Below are positions 8,321 through 15,216 of a stretch of 64,000 nucleotides of DNA, in pieces. The notes under the pieces were generated by a model. That model saw only the letters and a list, made by a program, of their open reading frames with translations, searched no databases and was not told where the DNA came from. Every line of letters begins with the position of its first letter. Position 1 is the stretch's first letter. The stretch is taken from contig NZ_CP007174.1 of assembly GCF_000730285.1 (NCBI RefSeq), positions 1,054,001 to 1,118,000 of the forward strand, written 5' to 3'. Position numbers and translations under genes: made by a program. The stretch comes from Candidatus Nitrososphaera evergladensis SR1 (GTDB taxonomy: Archaea; Thermoproteota; Nitrososphaeria; Nitrososphaerales; Nitrososphaeraceae).

Positions 8321-8341
8321 TTATTAGATAATCTTTTTCTA

Positions 8342-8971
8342 GTGAAAGCCATAGTATGGCTATCCGTCGGCATCGTGGCGGCAATGCTCGGCACTGCATT
8401 TGCGTACAACACGACATCCCAGGGTTCTTTTTCTGCCCTGATGTCTTTTGCAGGTGACGCAAAAAGCGCTGGCAGTGCGCAAACCGAACAAGTGGCAAAG
8501 ATAACAACCCAGACTCTGGCGCCTTCCTCTTCTTCCAAGATAGACTTGGCCAAGACGGCCAAGCTTATTCATCAGAAAATCAACGAGCAGCGCGCCAAAT
8601 TTGGCCGCGGGGCGCTTGCATGGGACCCTGCTCTCGCCAATATAGCCTTGGGCCATTCAAAGGACATGGCCAACCGGCACTATTTCTCGCACGATGATCT
8701 CGAAGGGCATCGGTACACGTTCCGGTACAGTAGCGCGGGGTACATATGCAAGCAGGGAAGCGGGGAAAACATTTACCGCCTTGGCACCACCCGCACAATA
8801 ACAGAAGAATATCTTGCAAGCAGGGCAGTCAATGCCTGGATGGACAGCTCGGGGCACAGGCAAAACATCCTGTCCAAGTCCTTCCACAACGAGGGGATAG
8901 GCGTGGCATTTGATTCTGTCAGAAACTACTATGTAACGCAGGATTTCTGTGCGGTCCATGTTGTAAAATGA
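8342..8971 (+). CDS. secreted CAP/SCP-domain protein (YkwD-like)
   Basis: 209 aa from GTG. An N-terminal signal peptide or anchor (KAIVWLSVGIVAAMLGTAFA) is followed by a Ser/Thr linker (residues 25-75) and a CAP domain (about 80-209): HQKINEQRAKFGRGALAWD, HSKDMANRHYFSHDD, SGENIYRLG, AWMDSSGHRQNIL and GVAF. These are the CAP cavity His/Glu residues and signature boxes. CAP proteins act outside the cell; roles in archaea are not established. The gene is more GC-rich than its AT-rich flanks. Confidence 0.85.
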   Translation: MKAIVWLSVGIVAAMLGTAFAYNTTSQGSFSALMSFAGDAKSAGSAQTEQVAKITTQTLAPSSSSKIDLAKTAKLIHQKINEQRAKFGRGALAWDPALANIALGHSKDMANRHYFSHDDLEGHRYTFRYSSAGYICKQGSGENIYRLGTTRTITEEYLASRAVNAWMDSSGHRQNILSKSFHNEGIGVAFDSVRNYYVTQDFCAVHVVK

Positions 8972-9126
8972 TGTCGTTTTTTTGGCCGGCACACACACAC
9001 CTGCCGGGACATTTTTTACACATGGTAAAATCTGGCTATCATCTATAGCTTGATGATGGTGATGGAATGATAATCCAAGCGACGATGCAGAAAAGAGGGC
9101 AAGAAGGTAACGCACTCTGTTTCTGC

Positions 9127-9339
9127 CTATACGCGTAATGTGGTGCCGAAAACAAGACCCAGGATGACGAGAAGGATGCCACCGGTGCTCTTGTTCACGA
9201 GCTTTGTCAGCCTGTTTGCGAAATCCAAAAGCTCTTCGTCGGTGAGGTTGAATTTTTTGAGGGTCTCCACGTTCACTCCAAGAGATCGAAGGCGCTCATA
9301 CAAAGCCTCCCGAATAGAATCTTTTGACACTTGATACAC
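9127..9339 (-). CDS. small protein with LRSLG helical block and C-terminal membrane segment
   Basis: 70 aa. The N-terminal 45 residues (ALYERLRSLGVNVETLKKFN then LTDEELLDFANRL) resemble the C-terminal domain of the receiver-like protein at 49514-50053 (GSLGLNVQKLKECNLNHSQL). The last 18 residues GGILLVILGLVFGTTL form a membrane helix. It may be a membrane-tethered version of a protein-interaction module; this is inference. Confidence 0.6.
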   Translation of the reverse strand: MYQVSKDSIREALYERLRSLGVNVETLKKFNLTDEELLDFANRLTKLVNKSTGGILLVILGLVFGTTLRV

Positions 9340-9540
9340 TCTCCAGAATTGGTGCTTCCATATGAACGCATGTGCCAGAAAAAGTCCTGATTCAGTATTG
9401 TAACTTATAGTAGAATTAATCCTAATGATTCTCTATTTGATGGAACTGTTTTTGGGCACATGCAGCTTGCTATATCCAAAAGAGATAAATCACTATCAGG
9501 ATTTGCATCTCATACGTGAGAACGGCGGGGGCGCGGGGTT

Positions 9541-9858
9541 ATGGTAGATGTTGAAACACTGGCAGATGCCGTATTTGACAGTCTAAAAGTGATCTTTGGT
9601 TCTACTGTCTTTCCAGCGCTGATGGAGATGATAGAGGAGGATTATCTGGGTGCTGAAATGGATGCCCGCACGGCGCTAGTGGAAAGACCCGACCTTTTTG
9701 AACGCGCGTTTGTGGGGTTGCTTGGAGAGTCCGGGAAAAAGATCCTTGTGGACATATGCGAGGAATTGTGCACGAGATTTCTCCTTGATGATAAAAAGGC
9801 TACGGATTTGAACACTAGGGACCTTGCCGAGTGTATGGCGATAATCCCAAAATCATGA
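9541..9858 (+). CDS. hypothetical acidic protein
   Basis: 105 aa, MVDVETLADAVFDSLKVIFG start, acidic and helical, with two Cys (DICEELC) near residue 80. No transmembrane segment. Not recognised. An inverted repeat CTCA-TACG-TGAG (9508-9519) and a G-rich stretch lie just upstream and may be regulatory. Its codon use is intermediate between island and core. Confidence 0.55.
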   Translation: MVDVETLADAVFDSLKVIFGSTVFPALMEMIEEDYLGAEMDARTALVERPDLFERAFVGLLGESGKKILVDICEELCTRFLLDDKKATDLNTRDLAECMAIIPKS

Positions 9859-9988
9859 CTTGCGTATATGCTGCAAAACCCAATCCTGCCTTTTTTTACA
9901 TATGCATAAAAAATATCTCAACTGGACTGCCTGATGGCGCTTTTTTGCCATCCATGAAGAGTGGTTTTGACGCAGAGCGCGCACGCAC

Positions 9989-10267
9989 CTACCGGCCATC
10001 TGGAGCGGCCGCCTTTAGGTGCTGGAAATAATAATCTAATAGTACGACGGTGGCTCCTATTTCCTCTGCAGACAAGGTGACCAGGGAATAATGGTAATCG
10101 GCCAGGATAAAGCGCCAGCCTTCAAGCGTCTCTGCTTTTGTCTGGTTTCCGCGCAGGCTACACACGAGAAACCTCCGGAACGATACCGTGAAGGTGACGC
10201 CTTTTTGTTGCTTTTCAACAGCATGTACCTCCAGCAGCTTGTCAATCAGCCCGTTAATATCCCACAT
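9989..10267 (-). CDS. hypothetical protein
   Basis: About 92 aa from MWDINGLIDKLLEVHAVEKQ. It has beta-rich stretches (GVTFTVSFRRFLVCSLRG, WRFILADYHYSLVTLSAEE). A TATA-like AATTTATTATATGG on this strand lies about 55 bases upstream (10315-10330). No known domain. Confidence 0.5.
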   Translation of the reverse strand: MWDINGLIDKLLEVHAVEKQQKGVTFTVSFRRFLVCSLRGNQTKAETLEGWRFILADYHYSLVTLSAEEIGATVVLLDYYFQHLKAAAPDGR

Positions 10268-10270
10268 CAA

Positions 10271-10610
10271 TTGCCGTTATTGGAGACTAATATGACATTA
10301 ATAACCATATTTAGTACACCATATAGATAATTTATCAAGAGTTTACCACGCTAATGGGTTTGCATGTCAGGTCAGCCAGTCAAAGCCGAGAACGTGCATA
10401 TATCCTGCCTTTTAATTTTGGTAAAAAGGGCTCTACTTGCCCTTGCGGGCTTTCGAGCCCCGGTGCGCATGGGGGTGAGCTTGCAGGTTTATGCGATTAT
10501 ATACAGAGAAATCCATTATATACAAATTACAAGCAGGCGCGCACTCGTTATTGGGCAAATTCCCCAAGATATCTTGATCCTTTGAGATGGAATTACATAT
10601 ACTCGGATAA
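10271..10610. other. gene-poor interval
   Basis: About 340 bases with no convincing gene. It holds AT-rich divergent promoter sequence (10300-10335), a GC hairpin GCCC-TTGC-GGGC at about 10439-10450, and TATATAC motifs near 10500 and 10515. Two open frames on + look like chance (Cys/Arg/Tyr-rich). Confidence 0.4.
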
Positions 10611-10841
10611 TGTGCCCGGCATATCCAAACCAGAATCCCCGTCTTTGAAATATGGTCAAACGACGACGCCACCGACTATGCCGCCAAGATCTCCGGCCAG
10701 CCCAAGTTCCTGATAAAAACGAGCGCACGGACAGAATACACACAGCTGATCTACGCGGCGCCCTATACCGAAGAGAACCTTGAGGGACTGGCATACATCC
10801 TTGACAGGATAGCCACAAAGCACAGCCGAAATAATAGCTAA
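10611..10841 (+). pseudogene. C-terminal gene remnant without start codon
   Basis: A 76-codon open frame whose translation looks genuinely protein-like (FEIWSNDDATDYAAKISG, then PKFLIKTSARTEYTQLIYAA and a helix to the stop) and uses core-like codons. No ATG, GTG or TTG occurs between the upstream in-frame stop (10608) and the conserved part. Either the 5' part is lost, a frameshift joins it to the open frame at 10364-10585, or a rare start is used. Family not recognised. Confidence 0.4.
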
Positions 10842-11032
10842 TCTTCAACCCACGTGCTTTCGCGCCAGCCGCCGCTTCCGCCGCAATTGGTGCATAGCAC
10901 GCTTCCAAACCCGTTGCAGTCGTAGCACTTTTGCCATCCCGGCGAAACCTTGCCCGAGCCCCCGCAGGCAAAACACATCTTTCTCCCGCTGTTGCAGAAC
11001 GTGCATTTTTTCCACACCTGTTTTGATGGCAT
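10838..11032 (-). CDS. DnaJ-type cysteine-rich zinc-finger protein (64 aa)
   Basis: Four CxxC motifs in order: CTFCNSG, CFACGGSGK, CYDCNGFGS, CTNCGGSGG. Spacing pairs 1 with 4 and 2 with 3, as in the two-zinc DnaJ/Hsp40 cysteine-rich domain. No J-domain or client-binding domain is attached, so it is a stand-alone finger, perhaps a chaperone- or disulfide-related adaptor (inference). It overlaps the stop of the remnant at 10611-10841 by four bases. Confidence 0.75.
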   Translation of the reverse strand: MPSKQVWKKCTFCNSGRKMCFACGGSGKVSPGWQKCYDCNGFGSVLCTNCGGSGGWRESTWVED

Positions 11033-11157
11033 TTAGTGTATGTCATGCTGACGGCGTGCTGTATTACATTTTAACGTACCTTTGATCCTGAAAGAGTGTC
11101 AGGAGTACGATGCTGCCTTTTGTGCCCATGCCTGAGAAGGGCAATAAAACGCCCGTT

Positions 11158-11478
11158 TTATTTCCTGAAATCCACCGGGACCTTGTCAAACGCCTTGCGC
11201 AGGCCGCCAAGGACTCCCTTTTTCTTGTTCTCGCGCTCTTCGACTGCCCTGTAGCAGCTTGGGCACAGCGCGCGCAAATTCTGCGGCCTGTTGTCCTTCT
11301 TGCTGCCGTTGATATGCTCAAAGTGCGGCTCGACTGACGGGCTGAATTTTGTGGAGCATTTCTGGCAGCGGCCCCGCGCCCTTTCAAGTACGGTCTGCCT
11401 GATGGCCATGGTCAGCGTCCCGTACTTTTTGGGATCAAAGCTTGGTCCTGTACCGCCTGGCGGCCCGAAAAACGACAC
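11158..11478 (-). CDS. HNH-endonuclease-like protein
   Basis: 106 aa. After a Gly/Pro-rich start it shows an HNH layout: CQKCSTKF (residues about 38-45), EPHFEHINGSKKDNRPQNL with the HNH His/Asn, and ALCPSCYRAVEER. The two CxxC pairs would hold structural zinc around a beta-beta-alpha metal site. Families of this size nick or cut DNA in mobile elements, repair or restriction; the role here is unknown. The C-terminal half is basic. Confidence 0.75.
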   Translation of the reverse strand: MSFFGPPGGTGPSFDPKKYGTLTMAIRQTVLERARGRCQKCSTKFSPSVEPHFEHINGSKKDNRPQNLRALCPSCYRAVEERENKKKGVLGGLRKAFDKVPVDFRK

Positions 11479-11530
11479 GCGTTATATTTTGTAAAGTCTC
11501 AAACTTAACTCTTGCGTTATGTATGCGTCT

Positions 11531-12034
11531 CTATAGCAGGTGCGCGCCCCTAGCGACCGCGTACACGTGGTCCTTCAGGTCACGCTCGTACAGCGCGCCC
11601 ATCTTTTCGCGAAGCACCTGCCTTGCGTTCTGCCTGTCTTCTTCCGCCTGCGACATCAGGGCGGCCGCAAAGATTTCTGGAAAGTTCTCCTTTATCCAGC
11701 CGTCCAGCACCAGGTAGCGGTTCTCGTTTATCCATATCACGCGGTCAGTTGCCTGGTCCACCTCCTGGTTGAAAGGGGAAGTGTCGACGCGGTCGATGAG
11801 CATAAAGACGCAGTTGTTCGGGTCGGGGTTGCCAAGCACCTGCTTGGAGTGGTCGCCAGCTTTTCCTGCGTTTACCCTTTCAACTAGCCCCGACGGGCGG
11901 ATGGCCGTCCCAACTATGTGGACGCGGCTCCCATTTACCGACTGTATCCTGCCTATTACTATTCTGCTGTACTGGCCGTCCTTTTGCGCCACAAATACAA
12001 ACTCGCCTGGCTTTATTCCGCCCTTTCCAAACAT
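11531..12034 (-). CDS. hypothetical protein with N-terminal beta-barrel-like region
   Basis: 167 aa beginning MFGKGGIKPGEFVFVAQKDG. The first 90 residues have a strand-rich, OB/HAS-barrel-like pattern (YSRIVIGRIQSVNGSRVHIVG); the rest is helical (EDRQNARQVLREKMGALYER). The opening is reminiscent of ATPases of the HerA/VirB4 type, which start with a similar barrel, but no Walker motifs are present, so it may be a partner or a fragment. Core-like codon use. Confidence 0.6.
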   Translation of the reverse strand: MFGKGGIKPGEFVFVAQKDGQYSRIVIGRIQSVNGSRVHIVGTAIRPSGLVERVNAGKAGDHSKQVLGNPDPNNCVFMLIDRVDTSPFNQEVDQATDRVIWINENRYLVLDGWIKENFPEIFAAALMSQAEEDRQNARQVLREKMGALYERDLKDHVYAVARGAHLL

Positions 12035-12112
12035 CTGTGTATACTAGCAAAAAATCAGCCTTGTAAATTATATAATACTTGCTGTTCTTCTCCCTCTCTT
12101 TCTTTCTTCTTA

Positions 12113-12265
12113 TTACGCAAGCGCCTTTTTTCTTGCTCCAAGAAGCGACAACCCGTTCAGCTCCTTCCAGTGCGTGCAGACAAACCACAGGACAAGTGGC
12201 ATTGCTATCCCAAACGTTGCGTACGCTGCATAGACATCCATGACGTTCAAGGCGCGGTATCCCAT
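12113..12265 (-). CDS. small single-span membrane protein (50 aa)
   Basis: MGYRALNVMDVYAAYATFGI then AMPLVLWFVCTHWKELNG and a basic tail GARKKALA. One hydrophobic helix (residues 14-31) followed by positive charges. A shorter start at 12241 gives 42 aa. GAGA before the ATG may serve as a ribosome site. Function unknown. Confidence 0.5.
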   Translation of the reverse strand: MGYRALNVMDVYAAYATFGIAMPLVLWFVCTHWKELNGLSLLGARKKALA

Positions 12266-12395
12266 CTCTGCCTGTCTGTTTAAGTATATAGTTATTATGC
12301 TGTCAGAGTATAATCATACAAGAATTAGATCTTTATATCCGCAACAATGATCTATTCTTAAATATCTGTTAAGAGTATATAAGAATCGATCAGGC

Positions 12396-12626
12396 ATGTC
12401 TGAACCAGCAATACTCAACTGGGAAAGGGTCATGCACAAAAACGTACGCTCCCATGACGGCGTAGACGTAGGAACGATAATTGCAGACGACGCAGACACC
12501 GTGACCATCTACAAGGGGTCCGGCAGGGAATACAAGCTGCCAAAGACGCTCGTGGAAGGGTTCAATGGCGCCGAAGTGTGGCTAGGGGTTACGTACAGGG
12601 AGCTCATGAGTTACAAGATCCAGTGA
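12396..12626 (+). CDS. PRC-barrel-like small protein
   Basis: 76 aa: VMHKNVRSHDGVDVGTIIAD then DTVTIYKGSGREYKLPKTLV. The pattern 'conserved residue-V---DG---G-I' followed by strands fits a PRC-barrel-like fold, often used for protein or RNA contacts. TATA-like elements CTTAAATAT (12357) and AGTATATAAG (12372) precede the ATG. Such short PRC-like proteins are common in Nitrososphaera relatives; partner unknown. Confidence 0.6.
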   Translation: MSEPAILNWERVMHKNVRSHDGVDVGTIIADDADTVTIYKGSGREYKLPKTLVEGFNGAEVWLGVTYRELMSYKIQ

Positions 12627-12788
12627 GGCCCCTCCTTATTTTTTGGAAAACTCAAAGTTGGCCTCGGCAGCACGAGTTTTTTCAGAAATCTAAAACTGCG
12701 CGACAAAGTAATCATGTTTTGGCGCCGTAATCGGAAGAGAATTACATTTATTAACACAGGCGCCAAAGGTTATGGCGGTAGAGAGAGT

Positions 12789-13274
12789 TTGCACAAGTTT
12801 GATGAGCTTGACATGAGGATTTTGTCCGAACTCACAAGGGACGCAAGCATCTCAGTCCCGCGCCTTTCCAAAAAGCTGAACATAAACGCATCAGTCCTGT
12901 ACAGCAGGATAAAGCGCCTGTCCAAGCGCAGCCTTGTCAAGAAATTCACGGTCGTAGTGAACGAAAGCATGCTTGGCATAAACGTCAAGGCGACCGTAGG
13001 CATAAACCGCGACCCCAAGCTGAAAGAGCCCATCCACGGCGAATTGCTAAAGATCCCGGAGGTAAGGTCGGTGTCTGAGGTGACCGGCAGGTTTGACATG
13101 ATAGTGACCGTCAGCGCGCACACGCTTGAAGAGCTGCACAACGTGGTCATCGAGCGCATAGGCAAGATAGAGGGCATACAGAACACCGAAACTTTTGTAG
13201 AGATGCAGCGCACCGAGAAGGAGCCGCTCTACACCACGCAGGCTACTGCTACAGCAGCGGGGATATCCCGCTAG
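12789..13274 (+). CDS. Lrp/AsnC-family transcription regulator
   Basis: About 161 aa. N-terminal HTH (KFDELDMRILSELTRDASIS, then LNINASVLYSRIKRL) and C-terminal RAM/AsnC ligand-sensing domain (VKATVGINRD, VRSVSEVTGRFDMIVTVSAH, GIQNTETFVEM). An in-frame ATG at 12714 would add 25 unrelated residues; a CATTTATTAAC box at 12745-12755 lies between, favouring the TTG at 12789 as leaderless start. Effector unknown. Confidence 0.85.
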   Translation: MHKFDELDMRILSELTRDASISVPRLSKKLNINASVLYSRIKRLSKRSLVKKFTVVVNESMLGINVKATVGINRDPKLKEPIHGELLKIPEVRSVSEVTGRFDMIVTVSAHTLEELHNVVIERIGKIEGIQNTETFVEMQRTEKEPLYTTQATATAAGISR

Positions 13275-13278
13275 CTGC

Positions 13279-13569
13279 TTAGGCCATATCTGCAAGCTCC
13301 CTTGCCTTTTGCAGCACCTGCCTGCCCTTGTTTGTGGCAGTATAGTGGACAAAGTAGCGCTTGTTTATCTTTAGGCTTATGGTCGTTATCAGGCCAGCGT
13401 CTTCGAGGTCCTTGAGCCGCTGGGACCTGGTCCTTTCGTTTGGGCTGTGGCTTTCAAGGTCGGTAAACCGCATCGGCTTTTTGCTTACTGCTTCAAGCAT
13501 GTCCAGCGCATACGTCTGGGCAAGCATGTACACAAGCTTCCACTTCGCCGCCGAATGCGTCGCCATCAT
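13279..13569 (-). CDS. winged-helix regulator (HxlR/ArsR-like)
   Basis: About 96 aa from MMATHSAAKWKLVYMLAQTY. HTH region FTDLESHSPNERTRSQRLKDLEDAGLI (residues about 35-61) and a wing KINKRYFVHYTATNKGRQVL. HxlR-like proteins bind DNA as dimers. The track upstream to 13749 is low-complexity AT-rich and a TATA (TATATAGC, about 13606-13613) precedes 13569, fixing the start there. It converges with the Lrp gene at 13274. Confidence 0.75.
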   Translation of the reverse strand: MMATHSAAKWKLVYMLAQTYALDMLEAVSKKPMRFTDLESHSPNERTRSQRLKDLEDAGLITTISLKINKRYFVHYTATNKGRQVLQKARELADMA

Positions 13570-13721
13570 GTAGATGCACCGTCCATGTAATAAAATGAAT
13601 TTTCGATAGCTATATACAGCAAACTTTAATATAATAAAGTTACAAACTCCCAAAGGGTACAAGTGCGCAAAAGCGTCGCCGCAATGGTCCAAAGAGAAAA
13701 AATTAGAAGGAAAAGAGAAAA

Positions 13722-13895
13722 ATGACGGAATTCTCTGATTCAAGCTCACACCAGCAAAAAATGTCGCACTCTGTACCGTGCGAACTGTGCGACGCGCTCA
13801 GTACAGAAGCAGAAAAGGCAAAAGCCGCTGGCGAGGCCGACCGTGCGCAGCTTATCCTGTTTATCCTGCGCGAGCACAAAAAGGCGTGTCACTAG
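13722..13895 (+). CDS. small putative zinc-binding protein (57 aa)
   Basis: MTEFSDSSSHQQKMSH start, then PCELCDALS, a helix with EAEKAKAAGEADRAQLI and an end REHKKACH. The Cys pair plus terminal H---CH residues form a C2H2/C2HC-like set. Preceded by a purine-rich stretch (AGAAGGAAAAGAG). It ends about 95 bases before secE. Function unknown. Confidence 0.55.
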   Translation: MTEFSDSSSHQQKMSHSVPCELCDALSTEAEKAKAAGEADRAQLILFILREHKKACH

Positions 13896-13990
13896 CAGCT
13901 TGGGCCTGTTACGCCGCCGACAGCCCGCAAAAAACGCTAGAACCGATGTTTTATATAGCGCATAAAGCCAAGTTTGCAAGAACAAAAGAT

Positions 13991-14179
13991 ATGTCCGTGG
14001 TCGAGCGCAAGATAGGGGAGATAATTCAGACCCTCCGGCTGGCCAAGAAAACCAGCAGGCAAGACTATACCCAGCACCTGCGCCTGGTGGGCCTTGGCCT
14101 TGGGGCGGTGGGCGGCATCGCCTTTATAATAAAACTGGTGTCCGAGTTTATCACGATTGGCCTTGGCGGACGGGGCTAG
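13991..14179 (+). CDS. secE: preprotein translocase subunit SecE (Sec61 gamma)
   Basis: 62 aa: amphipathic cytosolic helix (ERKIGEIIQTLRLAKKTSRQ) with the conserved K-PSR/T-like turn, then a single membrane helix (GLGLGAVGGIAFIIKLVSEF). This is the clamp helix of the SecYEG channel. TTTTATATAGC at about 13950 gives a leaderless or near-leaderless start at ATG 13991. In many archaea secE precedes spt5/nusG; here a thioredoxin gene follows instead. Confidence 0.88.
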   Translation: MSVVERKIGEIIQTLRLAKKTSRQDYTQHLRLVGLGLGAVGGIAFIIKLVSEFITIGLGGRG

Positions 14180-14231
14180 CTAGCGTATCTTATCTAATAT
14201 CGTTAAAATACTGTCTTGTCCAAGGAAGGGC

Positions 14232-14576
14232 ATGGAAACCACAAACAACAGCGTCTTGCACGTCAACACAAAGACATGGGATTCAGAAGTGATCAAGTCC
14301 GACCTTCCAGTCTTCGTTGACTTTTGGGCAGAATGGTGCGGACCGTGCAGGATGGTCGGCCCTGCAGTGGAGCAGATAGCCAAGGTGATGGCCGGCAAGG
14401 TCAAAGTCGCCAAACTGAACGTGGACGAAAACCAAGAGATAGCCATGAAGTACGGCGTCCAGTCAATTCCGTCGCTCATCATCTTCAAGGGCGGCAAGGA
14501 GGTTGGCCGGACCATTGGCGCGATGCCCAAAGAGTCCTACCTAAAGTTCATCGAAAGCACGCTTGCAAAAGCGTGA
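14232..14576 (+). CDS. trxA: thioredoxin
   Basis: 114 aa thioredoxin fold. Active site WCGPC at residues 35-39 (FWAEWCGPCRMVGP), buried Asp in VFVDFW and cis-Pro in QSIPSLIIF. Single domain, cytosolic, with a short N-terminal extension METTNNS. Reduces disulfides with electrons from thioredoxin reductase (not in this window). Confidence 0.95.
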   Translation: METTNNSVLHVNTKTWDSEVIKSDLPVFVDFWAEWCGPCRMVGPAVEQIAKVMAGKVKVAKLNVDENQEIAMKYGVQSIPSLIIFKGGKEVGRTIGAMPKESYLKFIESTLAKA

Positions 14577-14598
14577 GCGCCTCTTTTTTCATTTTCTG

Positions 14599-15087
14599 TC
14601 AGGGCACGGTTATTCTGAACCTGTGCAGGGAATGTGCCTGATTTTCATCGATAGAATCCCACCCCGCGATCACGCTGATGACATAATCGCCTGAAGGCCA
14701 GTCAACCACGAGTTTTCCGTTTTCCTCAAAGTGAAGCGGCTGGTTCGAGTCTTCAAGCTGCTGGTCGTCGTATTTGAGCAGGTGGTAGCGCAAAGAGATC
14801 GCCCTGTTGTCTAGGCTAAAATCTGCCTCCGATCCGCGGGGCATCTCGATAGGCTGCAGGGACAGGGTCCTCGCATAGATGGAAAACTCGCATCCCCTGC
14901 CGCAGTAATAGTTGTCGTCTGCAGGATGTCTTTTTCCGTCAACAGTCATGTACATGAGAGGAGAGTCGGGAACTCCCCTGATCGCAGTCCATACATAGAT
15001 GCTCCACGGCCCAAGGAAAATGAAAATCATCAAGCCTGCTGCGGCGGCAGCCGCAATGCCTGCAACCACCGGGAGCTTTCTGGCCAT
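14599..15087 (-). CDS. membrane-anchored exported hypothetical protein
   Basis: 162 aa. Residues 8-30 are an Ala/Gly-rich signal anchor (VVAGIAAAAAAGLMIFIFLG); the rest is predicted extracytoplasmic. A CGRGC motif (about residue 63) could form a disulfide or bind metal. The C-terminal half (VVDWPSGDYVISVIAG, HRFRITVP) has a beta-sandwich pattern. Convergent with trxA. Function unknown. Confidence 0.65.
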   Translation of the reverse strand: MARKLPVVAGIAAAAAAGLMIFIFLGPWSIYVWTAIRGVPDSPLMYMTVDGKRHPADDNYYCGRGCEFSIYARTLSLQPIEMPRGSEADFSLDNRAISLRYHLLKYDDQQLEDSNQPLHFEENGKLVVDWPSGDYVISVIAGWDSIDENQAHSLHRFRITVP

Positions 15088-15216
15088 CCCAACAACAGTC
15101 TATGGCAATCCAATTTTGAACTTTGTGCAACAGTATTCTTGTTTCCAACGAAAGCATTAATACCGCATTGCCAGCGATAACACAAAGAGCACATACAAAC
15201 GAGAGAGAATGCACAC

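Noticed and set aside
8056-8341. Plus-strand frame 8076-8288 (70 aa)
   Set aside because: AT-rich, Phe/Leu/Ser-heavy with no motif and overlapping the promoter of the CAP gene.
10430-10480. A tRNA-like T-arm (GGGCTTTCGAGCCC)
   Set aside because: The loop is not TTCRA-type in register, there is no matching acceptor stem and no D-arm; it is a simple GC inverted repeat.
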